Shown: positions 45,357 through 53,330 of the stretch, piece by piece
Layout: every line of letters begins with the position of its first letter
Position numbering within the stretch: the stretch's first letter is position 1
DNA from: Streptomyces echinatus
Lineage (GTDB): Bacteria > Actinomycetota > Actinomycetes > Streptomycetales > Streptomycetaceae
Reading direction: 5' to 3'
Assembly: GCF_014203595.1 (NCBI RefSeq)
Contig: NZ_JACHJK010000001.1
Span: 684,582 to 748,581, forward strand
DNA: 64,000 nucleotides
Program-made: the position numbers and the translations under genes
The notes under the pieces: generated by a model
Told to the model about the DNA's origin: nothing
Databases searched by the model: none
Seen by the model: the letters and a program-made list of their open reading frames with translations, nothing else

Positions 45357-45522
45357 CTAGGGCCTCTCGTTTGGATCATGCCGGGCTCGCGGGCCCTGGC
45401 ACCGCACCTCGCCGCGTTGTCGTCGGTTGCCATGGCTCCGCCATGTCGCCCTCCTCCGCCTTGCGATGTACGGCACCAGACCCCGCTCCCTGATCCGGCC
45501 TGATCCGAACGAAAGGCCCTAG
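45357..45522. mobile_element. MITE-like element, full copy (166 bp)
   Basis: It starts CTAGGGCCTCTCGTTTGGAT and ends in the inverted counterpart (ATCCGAACGAAAGGCCCTAG). The two 28-base termini match at 25 positions as inverted repeats. The 110-base interior has no gene. A 53-base relative lies near 58.5 kb. The right end overlaps the TAG stop of the dehydrogenase gene, and the left end lies 11 bases from a terminator hairpin. No transposase is present, so it would be non-autonomous. Confidence 0.7.
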
Positions 45523-46523
45523 GGCCGGAGCAGCACCTTGCCCACCTTCGGATCGCCGGCTCCCACCAGCTCGATGGCCTGGGAGAACCCGGTCAGCGGC
45601 AGCTCGTGCGTGATCAGCGGCAGCGGGTCGAGCAGCCCGGCGCCGAACACCCGCACGGCGTGCGCCCAGGCGTCCGGCGGAGCCCCGAAGACGGTGCGCA
45701 CCTCCAGCTGCCGTACGACGAGACCGGTCGGGTCCAGCCCCTGGGCGCCCGGCGCCGGGATGCCCGTCAGGACCAGCCGTCCGCCGCGCCGGAGCAGCGA
45801 GGCGGCGGTGCGCGCGGCGGACGCCGACCCGGCGGTCTCGATCACGACGTCGAAGTCGTCGGGCAGTTCCCGGTCCCTGAGCCGGAAGTCGGTCGCCCCG
45901 AACCGCCGGGAGAGCGCCTCCCGGTCATCGCGCGTGCCCACGACGAGCAGTTCCGCGGGCGAGACGGCCTTCAGGAACTGCACCGCGAACATGCCCAGCG
46001 TGCCCGTGCCGACCACCGCGACCCGCTCGCCCGGCCGGGCGCCCGACTTCAGCGCGGCGGCGGCGATGCAGGCGGCCGGCTCCAGCAGGGCGGCGGCGGT
46101 GAGGTCGGCGTCGTCCGGCAGCGGGTGCAGCAGCCGGGCCGGGAGGGTGAGCGTGCCGGCCATGGCGCCGGGCCGGGTGAAGCCGGTCTCCTCGTACCCC
46201 GCGGCGCACAGCGTGGTCTCGCCCGCGTGACAGCGTTCGCAGACCTGGCAGTTGCGAAAGCCCTCGCCGACGACCTTGCGGCCGATGAGGCCCTCCGGCA
46301 CACCGGCGCCCACCGCCCACACCGTCCCGGACCACTCGTGGCCCGGCGTGAGCGGGTAGCGGACGTACCCCTCCGGCCGGGTGCCCTGGTACACCTCGCG
46401 GTCGCTGCCGCAGATGCCGACGGCGTGCACGGCGACCAGCGCCTCGCCGGGGCCGGGGTCGCGGGGCGTGTGCTCCTCCACCCGGTGGGTGCCCGGCGCC
46501 TCGACCAGGATCCGGGAACTCAC
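45519..46523 (-). CDS. Zinc-dependent medium-chain dehydrogenase
   Basis: A 334-aa MDR-superfamily enzyme. Catalytic zinc ligands are Cys38 in GICGSDREV and His62/Glu63 in GHEWSG. The structural zinc site has four cysteines, CQVCERCHAGETTLC (92-106). The nucleotide-binding segment is ERVAVVGTGTLGMF, and the Arg of VGTRDD after the next strand hints at NADP. Sorbitol, threonine and galactitol dehydrogenases belong here. The GTG start overlaps the dehydratase stop (GTGA). In this operon a sugar-to-lactone or related oxidation is likely. The TAG stop lies in the edge of the MITE-like element. Confidence 0.88.
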   Translation of the reverse strand: MSSRILVEAPGTHRVEEHTPRDPGPGEALVAVHAVGICGSDREVYQGTRPEGYVRYPLTPGHEWSGTVWAVGAGVPEGLIGRKVVGEGFRNCQVCERCHAGETTLCAAGYEETGFTRPGAMAGTLTLPARLLHPLPDDADLTAAALLEPAACIAAAALKSGARPGERVAVVGTGTLGMFAVQFLKAVSPAELLVVGTRDDREALSRRFGATDFRLRDRELPDDFDVVIETAGSASAARTAASLLRRGGRLVLTGIPAPGAQGLDPTGLVVRQLEVRTVFGAPPDAWAHAVRVFGAGLLDPLPLITHELPLTGFSQAIELVGAGDPKVGKVLLRP

Positions 46524-47677
46524 TTCGTGCCCTTCGGCCTGCGCTGCTCCCAGCCCTCGGACCACAGGTCGAACCGGGCCTGCTGCTGCGGGAACTCGGC
46601 CGCCGCGTCGACGTCCAGCTCGACGCCGAGACCGGGTGCGTCGGAGAGGTGGAAGTACCCGTCCACGACCTGCGGCGCCCCCTTGACCACCTTCTTGATC
46701 TCCGCGTCCGCGAAGTCGTTGAAGTGCTCAAGGATCTTGAAGTTCGGGGAGGTGAAGCCGACCTGGAGGGAGGCGGCGGTGAGGACGGACCCGCCGACGT
46801 TGTGCGGGGCGACGAGCATGTAGTGCGTCTCGGCGGTGGCGGCCAGCTTGCGGGTCTCCCAGATGCCGCCGATGTGGCCGACGTCGGGCTGGATGACGTC
46901 CACGGCCTGGCTCTCGAACAGCTCGCGGAACTCGATCCGGTCGTGGATGCGCTCACCGGTGGCGACCGGGATGTCGACCTTGGCCGCGACCTTCTCCAGT
47001 GCCTTGAGGTTCTCCGGCGGCACGGGCTCCTCCAGCCAGGCGGGCTCGAAGGGGGCCAGCTCCCTGGCGAGCCGGACGGCGGTGGCGGGGGAGAAGCGGC
47101 CGTGCATCTCCAGCATCAGTTCGGCGTCCGGGCCGATGGCGTCGCGCACGGCCTCGATGAGGGAGACCGCGTACAGGGTCTCGTCGTGGTCCAGCTCGAA
47201 GTGCCCGGTGCCGAAGGGGTCGATCTTCAGCGCCTTGTACCCACGCTCCATGACCCCCCGGGCGGCCTTGTGGTACGCCTCCGGGGTCCGCTCGGTCGTG
47301 TACCACCCGTTGGCGTACGCCTTGACCCGGTCGGTCACCTTCCCGCCGAGCAGCTGCCACACCGGCACGCCCAGCGCCTTGCCCTTGATGTCCCAGCACG
47401 CCATCTCGACCACCGCGATGCCGGACATGACGATCTCGCCGGCGCGGCCGTAGTCGCCGTACTTCATGCGGCGCACCAGGTCCTCGACGGCGAACGGGTC
47501 CGAGCCGAGGATGTGATTGGCCTCGGCCTCGCGCAGATAGCCGAGCAGCGCGTCGGTGTGACCGAGCATCCTGGTCTCACCGACCCCCGTGAGGCCCTCG
47601 TCGGTGTGCACCTGGACGTAGGTCAGGTTGCGCCACGGCGTGCCGACCACGTGCGTGCTGATTCCGGTGATGCGCAC
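46520..47677 (-). CDS. Enolase-superfamily sugar acid dehydratase (DgoD-like)
   Basis: A 385-aa member of the mandelate racemase subgroup that removes water from an aldonic acid to give a 2-keto-3-deoxy acid. It has the capping domain at 1-120, then ALKIDPFG with Lys151 and Asp153, metal ligands Glu190 in LMLEMHGRF (with His192), Glu216 in WLEEPVPPE and Glu242 in GERIHDR, and the general base pair Asp265 and His292 (PHNVGG). These resemble galactonate-type dehydratases. First gene of a two-gene operon with the dehydrogenase, behind two copies of the putative IclR box. Galactonate is the best guess for substrate; arabinonate or fuconate are possible. Confidence 0.88.
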   Translation of the reverse strand: MRITGISTHVVGTPWRNLTYVQVHTDEGLTGVGETRMLGHTDALLGYLREAEANHILGSDPFAVEDLVRRMKYGDYGRAGEIVMSGIAVVEMACWDIKGKALGVPVWQLLGGKVTDRVKAYANGWYTTERTPEAYHKAARGVMERGYKALKIDPFGTGHFELDHDETLYAVSLIEAVRDAIGPDAELMLEMHGRFSPATAVRLARELAPFEPAWLEEPVPPENLKALEKVAAKVDIPVATGERIHDRIEFRELFESQAVDVIQPDVGHIGGIWETRKLAATAETHYMLVAPHNVGGSVLTAASLQVGFTSPNFKILEHFNDFADAEIKKVVKGAPQVVDGYFHLSDAPGLGVELDVDAAAEFPQQQARFDLWSEGWEQRRPKGTK

Positions 47678-47694
47678 GGCAGTTGCCCCTCAGC

Positions 47695-47728
47695 TGTTCG
47701 AGATTTCGTCACTCGTTCGAAATGTTGG
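47695..47728. promoter_or_regulatory. Putative IclR operator, two boxes before the dehydratase
   Basis: TGTTCGAGATTTCG and CGTTCGAAATGTTGG stand in the same orientation 19 bases apart, 18 bases before the dehydratase start. Both carry the core GTTCGARAT seen before the IclR gene and before the transport operon. Confidence 0.6.
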
Positions 47729-47781
47729 CGTGACAGTAAGGATGGGGCGGCGGGGGTGTCAATGGGTCGAACAGGTAACGG

Positions 47782-47810
47782 TTTCGGCAAGGCTTTCGAT
47801 AACTTTTTCG
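47782..47810. promoter_or_regulatory. Three TTTCG boxes at exact 12-base spacing
   Basis: TTTCG occurs at 47782, 47794 and 47806 in an AT-richer patch between the divergent dehydratase and SCO2400-family genes. The regular spacing suggests a second, different regulator binding site. No known consensus is matched with certainty. Confidence 0.4.
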
Positions 47811-47877
47811 ACCTCGCACCAAACCTTCACAGGGGCGCCTGGAACCTGACCCGTGCGGACTCTAGTCTTCCCGCGTC

Positions 47878-48819
47878 ATGGACTACTGCCCCCCGTGCCA
47901 ACGGCACCTGAACGGCGCCCTGGCCTGTCCCGGGTGCGGCACTCCGGCCGACCGCCTCGCCGTCTTCGCGGCGGCGCCGGCCGCGCACGCGCACGGGCGC
48001 ACCCACGGGTACGAGCAGAGCCGTGCGCAACCGCCTGCCCCGTACGGGGGTCACTCGTACGAGCGGTCGTACGACGAGTCGTACAGCGAGCCGTATCGCG
48101 AGGCCTACGGCGAGCCGCACCCCGAACCGTACGGCGGCCACGGCGAACCGGAAGACCCGGAGGGGCCGGACGGGCCGGACGGCCGGGACGAGCCGGTCCG
48201 GTCGGAGGAGGGCGACGAGGACGACCGGGAGTTCGCCGAGGACGACGCTCCCGCCGGCCGGCGCGTCGCCGGCCGCGCCGACGCCCGTGCCGCCGGCAGC
48301 CGGCGGGACCGCAAGGCCGCCGTCCACCGCCGTCGCCGTCGCCGTACCCTGCTGGTCGCGGCCGGTTTCGTGCTCGCGGCCGGCGGGCTCAGCCTCGCCG
48401 AACTCGGCACGGACGCCCCCTTCTCGCCCTTCACCACCGGCGACACCCCGGCCCCGGCCGGGGACACCGCGGCGGACGGCGGCGCCGCCTCCACCCTGCC
48501 GGACCACACGGCCGAACCCCTCGACGCCACCTCCGGCATCACCCCGAGCCACGGCGGGTCCGCCTCCCCGGACGCCTCCGCCTCACCGTCCGCCTCCGGG
48601 TCCCCGCGGGACGAAAAGGACTCCGCGTCCCCCTCCGCCCAGGACACCGGCACACCCCGGCAGTCGGCCACGACGGGTTCCGGTGCGACCGCCCCCACCC
48701 CGGCCGCCCCGCCCGGCACACCGCCCGCGAGCCCGACGGCGGCCCCGACGACGGCCGACCCCACCCCCGAGCCGACACCCACCAAGACCTGTGACCGCTT
48801 CCTGTGGTGGTGCACCTGA
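47878..48819 (+). CDS. SCO2400-family zinc-ribbon membrane protein
   Basis: A 313-aa protein. Its N-terminus MDYCPPCQRHLNGALACPGC carries a CxxC-CxxC zinc ribbon (Cys4, Cys7, Cys17, Cys20). A Tyr/Glu/Pro-rich and then acidic region follows, an Arg cluster at about 150, one membrane helix (LLVAAGFVLAAGGLSLAEL, about 158-176), and a low-complexity Ser/Pro/Thr outer segment ending in CDRFLWWCT with two Cys. Topology would be inside-out with the ribbon in the cytosol. The family is actinobacterial and of unknown function. Its 3' end overlaps a 21-base tandem repeat. Confidence 0.85.
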   Translation: MDYCPPCQRHLNGALACPGCGTPADRLAVFAAAPAAHAHGRTHGYEQSRAQPPAPYGGHSYERSYDESYSEPYREAYGEPHPEPYGGHGEPEDPEGPDGPDGRDEPVRSEEGDEDDREFAEDDAPAGRRVAGRADARAAGSRRDRKAAVHRRRRRRTLLVAAGFVLAAGGLSLAELGTDAPFSPFTTGDTPAPAGDTAADGGAASTLPDHTAEPLDATSGITPSHGGSASPDASASPSASGSPRDEKDSASPSAQDTGTPRQSATTGSGATAPTPAAPPGTPPASPTAAPTTADPTPEPTPTKTCDRFLWWCT

Positions 48820-48858
48820 CCCGCGCCCCGGCGCACCTGACCCGCGCCCCGGCGCACC
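48812..48858. repeat. 21-bp tandem repeat at the 3' end of the SCO2400-family gene
   Basis: Two exact copies and a partial third of a 21-base unit starting GCACCTGACCCGCGCC. The first copy contains the last codons and stop. Looser CCCGCACCCCGGCGC-type repeats continue to about 48910. Confidence 0.8.
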
Positions 48859-49061
48859 CGCACCCCCGCGTTCCTCCGGCGACCCGCACCCCGGCGCACC
48901 CGCGTTCCCCCGGCCGTCCGGGGCCTTCGTGACATCCGGGAGCCCGCGGCAGTTGAGTCGAACAGGCACGTCCCGCCGTACCGGTCCCCGGAAACGCCCG
49001 ACGCCGGCGCGGGCGTTGTGCCGGGGGCGGCAGCGGGCAGCGGATCGGCCGAGGAGAGTGG

Positions 49062-50222
49062 ATGACGCAGGAGAGCACCGTCCGGGGCACGGTCGCCGAG
49101 GGTTTCGAGACGGTGCGCGAGGAGTTCGCCGCCGTCGTCGCCGAGGAGGCGGGCGACCACGAGGCCCAGTTGTGCGCGTACGTCCACGGGCGTCGCGTCG
49201 TGGACCTGTGGGCCGGCGCGGGTGTGACGGGTGACTCGCTGTACGGCGTGTACTCGGCCACGAAGGGCGCGGCCCACCTGGTCACCGCGCTGCTGGTGCA
49301 GGACGGCACCCTGGAGGTGGACCGCAAGGTCACCTACTACTGGCCGGAGTTCGCCGCCGAGGGCAAGGGCGCGCTGACCCTGCGCGACCTGCTCGCGCAC
49401 CGGGCGGGGCTGGTCGGCACCGACACCGGCTTCAGCCTCGCCGAGCTGGCCGACGACCGGGTGATCGCCGAGCGCCTCGCCGACCAGCGGCCGTTCTGGC
49501 GGCCTGGCACGGCCTTCGGGTGTCACGCACTGGTGATCGGCGCGCTGACCGGTGAGATCGTCCGCCGGGCGACGGGCCGCACGCTCCAGGAGGTGTACGA
49601 GGAGCGGGTCCGGGTCCCCCACGGCCTCGACCTCCACCTGGGTCTGCCGGCCGCGCACGAGCCCCGCTTCCGCCCGGTCCTGCCCCTGCGGCCGACTCCC
49701 GCGCAGCGGGCGCGGCTCGACGCCGTGCCGGCCGGCCCGCACACCCTCACGTCGATCGCCTTCAACCGGCACGGCGCGGAGCCCACCGACCTGGAGAGCC
49801 TGCCGAACGAGCGGCTGATCCGGGCCAGGGGCCCCGCCTCGGTGGGCGGGACCGGCTCGGCACGCGGCCTCGCGGGCATGTACGCGGCGATGATCGGCGA
49901 GGTGGACGGCAGAGCCCCCTTGCTGAAGGAGGACACGCTCGCGGAGTTCGCCCAGATCCACTCCGTGGGGTACGACCTGGTGGCCCGCGGCCACCAGGCC
50001 TTCGGCCTCGGCTTCCAGGCGACCGCGGACACCTGGCACCCCTTCCTGGGCGCCGGCGCGCTGGGCCACAGCGGCGCGAACGGCGTCCAGGCCTTCGCGG
50101 ACCCGCGCAGCGGGCTCGCCTACGGCTATGCGCGCAGGCGGTTCGCGTTCCCGGGCGGAGCCGCGCCGGAGAACGACAGGCTGGCGGCCGCCGTCCACCG
50201 GGCGGCACTGGCGATGCCCTGA
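49062..50222 (+). CDS. Class C beta-lactamase-family serine hydrolase/esterase
   Basis: A 386-aa hydrolase. The nucleophile motif SxxK is in YSATKGAAHL (Ser65, Lys68). The position of the Tyr-x-Asn motif reads CHALVIG instead of the more usual YHAL seen in EstB-type esterases. A late LGHSGANG segment corresponds to the third motif. There is no signal peptide, so it is an intracellular or peripheral esterase rather than a secreted lactamase. It is preceded by a repeat-rich spacer and converges on the ohr gene across a strong terminator. Substrate unknown. Confidence 0.87.
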   Translation: MTQESTVRGTVAEGFETVREEFAAVVAEEAGDHEAQLCAYVHGRRVVDLWAGAGVTGDSLYGVYSATKGAAHLVTALLVQDGTLEVDRKVTYYWPEFAAEGKGALTLRDLLAHRAGLVGTDTGFSLAELADDRVIAERLADQRPFWRPGTAFGCHALVIGALTGEIVRRATGRTLQEVYEERVRVPHGLDLHLGLPAAHEPRFRPVLPLRPTPAQRARLDAVPAGPHTLTSIAFNRHGAEPTDLESLPNERLIRARGPASVGGTGSARGLAGMYAAMIGEVDGRAPLLKEDTLAEFAQIHSVGYDLVARGHQAFGLGFQATADTWHPFLGAGALGHSGANGVQAFADPRSGLAYGYARRRFAFPGGAAPENDRLAAAVHRAALAMP

Positions 50223-50305
50223 AGGGGCGCGGGGAACCGAGCCAGAACCGCCGGCGGCCCGCACCCGGTGACGTACCGGTTCCGGGCGGCGGCCGTGGGC
50301 GCGAA

Positions 50306-50338
50306 GCAGCCGCACCCCACGTCCAGGGGTGCGGCTGC
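50306..50338. terminator. Bidirectional terminator, 13-bp perfect stem
   Basis: GCAGCCGCACCCC and GGGGTGCGGCTGC pair perfectly around a seven-base loop between the converging serine hydrolase and ohr stops. Confidence 0.85.
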
Positions 50339-50359
50339 CGCTGTGCGCAACGACGAAGG

Positions 50360-50779
50360 TCAGACCAGCGTCACGGTGATGTTGCCGCGGGTCGCCTTCG
50401 AGTAGGGGCACACCTGGTGCGCCTTCTCGACGAGTTCCCGGGCGGTCGCCTCGTCGACGTTCGGGATGCTGGCCGAGATCTCCACGATGATCCCGAAACC
50501 GTCGTCGTTCTTGCCGATACCGACCTTGGCCGTGACCGTGGAGCCGGAGACGTCGGCGCCCTCCTGCCGGGCCACGACGCCGAGCGCGCCCTGGAAGCAG
50601 GCGCTGTAGCCGGCGGCGAACAGCTGCTCCGGATTCGTGCCGGCGCCGTTGCCGCCCAGCTCCTTGGGCGGGTTGACGACCACGTCGAGCTTGCCGTCGT
50701 CGGTGGCGACCCGGCCGTCGCGGCCGTTCTCCGCGGTGGCGACGGCGGTGTACAGGACGTCGGACTGCGTGATGGGCAT
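50360..50779 (-). CDS. ohr: Organic hydroperoxide resistance protein
   Basis: A 139-aa OsmC-fold thiol peroxidase that reduces organic hydroperoxides in the cytosol, using lipoylated partners. The start MPITQSDVLYTAVATAENGR is typical. The two catalytic cysteines are Cys61 in GYSACFQGAL and Cys124 in HQVCPYSKATRGN. Length matches the family (about 140). No OhrR-type regulator with its N-terminal Cys is adjacent; the MarR gene 1.2 kb away lacks that Cys. The gene is followed by a strong terminator. Confidence 0.95.
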   Translation of the reverse strand: MPITQSDVLYTAVATAENGRDGRVATDDGKLDVVVNPPKELGGNGAGTNPEQLFAAGYSACFQGALGVVARQEGADVSGSTVTAKVGIGKNDDGFGIIVEISASIPNVDEATARELVEKAHQVCPYSKATRGNITVTLV

Positions 50780-50877
50780 GCGGTTGTCTTCCTCCTCGGT
50801 CCGCCGTGACTCGCGCCCACGATCGACGACGGATGATTTCGGAAAGAAGTTACCGCATGCCGAAAACGTCGTGAAGG

Positions 50878-51906
50878 CTAGAGCTTGACGACCATCTTGC
50901 CGATGTTGTCGCCGCGCAGCACTCCGAGGAACGCCTCGAGGTTGTTCTCGATGCCCTCGACCACGGTCTCCCGGTACTTCAGCGCGCCCGAGGCGACCCA
51001 CGGGCCGACCTCCTGGACGAACTGCGGCTGCAGGTCGTAGTGGTCGCCGACCAGGAAGCCCTCGATCCGGCCGCGGGTCTGGATCAGCCGGGCGAGGTTC
51101 CGCGGGCCGGGGGCGGGCTCGGTGTTGTTGTAGACCGAGATCATGCCGCAGACCGCGATCCGGCCGCCCTGGTTCAGTGACCCGATGGCGGCCTCCAGGT
51201 GGTCCCCGCCGACGTTGTCGAAGTAGACGTCGACGCCGTCGGGCGCGGCCTGCCGCAGCTGCTCGTCGACCGGGCCGTTCTTGTAGTTGAAGGCGGCGTC
51301 GAAGCCGTACTCCTCCACCAGCAGCTTGACCTTCTCGTCGGACCCGGCCGAGCCGATGACCCGGGAGGCGCCCTTGAGCTTGGCGATCTGGCCCACCTGG
51401 CTGCCGACGGCGCCGGCCGCGCCCGACACGAACACGACGTCGCCCTCCTTGAAGGAGGCGGTGCGCAGCAGCCCGGCGTAGGCGGTCAGGCCGGTCATGC
51501 CGAGGACGCCGAGGTACGCCGACAGGGGCACGGCCTCCGGGTCGACCGTCACGGCCGGGACGGCCGTCGGGCCCACCTTGACGGCGTTCTTCGCGTCCAC
51601 CGCGGCGTACTCGCGCCAGCCGAAGAAGTGCAGGACGTGGTCGCCGACGGCGATGCCCTCGGCGTTCGACTCGATCACCTCGCCGACCGCGCCGCCCTGC
51701 ATGACCTTGCCCAGCTCGAAGGGGGCGGCGTACGACTTCGCGGCACTCATGCGGCCGCGCATGTACGGGTCGACGGAGAGGTACTTGTTCCGCACCAGCA
51801 CCTGGCCCTCGCCCGGGGTCGGGACCGGCGCCTCGACCAGGGCGAAGTCCTCGGGCTTCGGCCAGCCGACGGGACGGCTGAGCAGGTGCCACTCGCGGTT
51901 GATCAT
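50878..51906 (-). CDS. NADP-dependent alkenal/quinone-type oxidoreductase
   Basis: A 342-aa MDR-family enzyme without zinc motifs, resembling leukotriene B4 dehydrogenase or curcumin reductase types. Features are YLSVDPYMRGRM, GMTGLTAYAGLL, the nucleotide loop VFVSGAAGAVGSQVGQIAKL and a DVYFDNVGG strand. The ATG after GGAAAGG is the start. It is divergent from a MarR regulator across an 89-base AT-rich spacer with two palindromes, so induction by an electrophile or drug through that MarR is likely. It would detoxify reactive carbonyls with NADPH. Confidence 0.9.
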   Translation of the reverse strand: MINREWHLLSRPVGWPKPEDFALVEAPVPTPGEGQVLVRNKYLSVDPYMRGRMSAAKSYAAPFELGKVMQGGAVGEVIESNAEGIAVGDHVLHFFGWREYAAVDAKNAVKVGPTAVPAVTVDPEAVPLSAYLGVLGMTGLTAYAGLLRTASFKEGDVVFVSGAAGAVGSQVGQIAKLKGASRVIGSAGSDEKVKLLVEEYGFDAAFNYKNGPVDEQLRQAAPDGVDVYFDNVGGDHLEAAIGSLNQGGRIAVCGMISVYNNTEPAPGPRNLARLIQTRGRIEGFLVGDHYDLQPQFVQEVGPWVASGALKYRETVVEGIENNLEAFLGVLRGDNIGKMVVKL

Positions 51907-51921
51907 GACGGAGCCTTTCCA

Positions 51922-51988
51922 ATTTACTTCAGAACCTGAAACAACCATGCGCCTGAATATTTCATGATGTCAAGTAACCGGGTATCCT
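51922..51988. promoter_or_regulatory. Divergent promoter with two MarR-type palindromes
   Basis: TTCAGAACCTGAA (51928-51940) and TGAATATTTCA (51954-51964) are perfect palindromes in an AT-rich spacer. On the minus strand TTGACA (51974-51969) can serve as -35. On the plus strand TATCCT (51983-51988) can serve as -10 only seven bases before the MarR start, implying a leaderless message. Confidence 0.65.
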
Positions 51989-51995
51989 GGTGGGC

Positions 51996-52433
51996 ATGTC
52001 CACCCCATCGCGTACCCACCGCCCCGACGCCCTCACCATGGAGGTGGTCGAGCTGATCGGTGACGTCGTGGCCCGCTTCTACGCGGACTACGAGAAGGCG
52101 GCGGGCGAGCACGCGCTGACCGGCCCGCAGGCCCGGCTCCTCAGCCTGCTCTCGCTGGAGCCGCTGCCGATGCGCAAGCTGGCGCAGAAGCTGAAATGCG
52201 AACCGTCGAACGTGACCGGGATCGTGGACCGTCTGGAGTCCCGCGGCCTGGTGGAGCGCCGCCCCGACCCGGCCGACCGCCGGGTGAAGGTGGCCGCCGC
52301 CACCGGGGAGGGCCGGCAGATGGCCCGGGACCTGCGCGAGGGCTTGCACTTCGCCCGCGAGCCGCTCGCCGGACTGTCCGAGGAGGAGCGGCGCTCCCTG
52401 CGGGACCTGCTGCACCGCATGCTGGCCGACTGA
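51996..52433 (+). CDS. MarR-family regulator
   Basis: A 145-aa winged-helix protein. The recognition region is PMRKLAQKLKCEPSNVTGIVDRLESRGLVERRPDPADRR, with the conserved D-x-R wing. The sensing Cys of OhrR proteins near the N-terminus is absent; the only Cys is in the recognition region (KCEPSN). Divergent from the oxidoreductase, which it probably represses together with itself through the two palindromes between them. The ATG is chosen over a GTG six bases upstream. The transcript seems leaderless. Confidence 0.92.
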   Translation: MSTPSRTHRPDALTMEVVELIGDVVARFYADYEKAAGEHALTGPQARLLSLLSLEPLPMRKLAQKLKCEPSNVTGIVDRLESRGLVERRPDPADRRVKVAAATGEGRQMARDLREGLHFAREPLAGLSEEERRSLRDLLHRMLAD

Positions 52434-52472
52434 CCCCCCACCCGGCCGCACCGAGCCAGTAGAGTCCTCGCC

Positions 52473-53330
52473 ATGCGTGATCTTGGGGTGGGATTCGGTT
52501 ATCTGCTGAAGGGCCAGCGGTGGGTGGCGCGGCACGGCCGCCAGTACGGGTTCGGGCTGCTGCCCGGCCTGATCACACTGGTGCTGTACGCGGCGGCACT
52601 GGTCGCCCTCGCCCTGTGGGGCGCGGACGCCGTCAGCTGGGCGACCCCGTTCGCGGACGACTGGGGGAGCCCCTGGCAGGGCCTGTTCCGCGGCTTCCTG
52701 ACGGCCGTCCTCTTCGCCCTCGGCCTGCTGCTGGCGGTGCTGACGTTCACCGCCGTCACCCTGCTGGTCGGCCAGCCCTTCTACGAGAACCTCTCGGAGA
52801 CGGTCGACGCCGACGTCTCGCCCGACGGCACCGCTCCCCGGTCCGGCCTCCCGCTCTGGCGCGAGCTGTGGATCTCCGCCCGGGACAGCCTGCGCGTGCT
52901 GGTCCGGGCCGCCCTGTGGGGCGTGCTGCTCTTCGCCCTCGGGTTCCTGCCCTTCGTCGGCCAGACCGTCGTACCCGTGATCGGCTTCTTCGTCACCGGC
53001 TTCTTCCTCACCGAGGAACTCGCCGCCGTGGCCCTGCAGCGCCGGGGCGTCGAACTGCGCGCCCGCCTCACCCTGTTCCGCTCCCGCAAGACCCTGGTCT
53101 GGGGCTTCGGCACCCCCCTGGGCCTGGCCTTCCTGGTTCCCTTCGCCGCGGTGTTCCTGATGCCGGGCGCGGTCGCGGGCGCCACACTCCTCGCCCGTGA
53201 CCTGCTGGGCGAGGAGAGCGCCGCCGACGACCCCGCCGCACCCGGTGCTCCCGGTGGCCGGCCGGACACGGAGGACGTCACCCCGAGACCCAGATACTCG
53301 CCGTCGCCGTCATCACGGTCCTCGCCGTGA
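52473..53330 (+). CDS. EI24-domain membrane protein
   Basis: A 285-aa protein with four or five membrane helices (GLITLVLYAAALVALALW, ALGLLLAVLTFTAVTLL, ALWGVLLFALGFLPFVG, VVPVIGFFVTGFFL, LAFLVPFAAVFLMPG) and the loop LVGQPFYENLSETVDA characteristic of the EI24/CysZ-like group. Some relatives are sulfate-related permeases; most actinobacterial ones have no known role. The last 20 residues (RPRYSPSPSSRSSP) read through DNA that in the other frame encodes the expected start of the next protein, so the true C-terminus may be earlier. The two genes overlap by four bases. Confidence 0.82.
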   Translation: MRDLGVGFGYLLKGQRWVARHGRQYGFGLLPGLITLVLYAAALVALALWGADAVSWATPFADDWGSPWQGLFRGFLTAVLFALGLLLAVLTFTAVTLLVGQPFYENLSETVDADVSPDGTAPRSGLPLWRELWISARDSLRVLVRAALWGVLLFALGFLPFVGQTVVPVIGFFVTGFFLTEELAAVALQRRGVELRARLTLFRSRKTLVWGFGTPLGLAFLVPFAAVFLMPGAVAGATLLARDLLGEESAADDPAAPGAPGGRPDTEDVTPRPRYSPSPSSRSSP

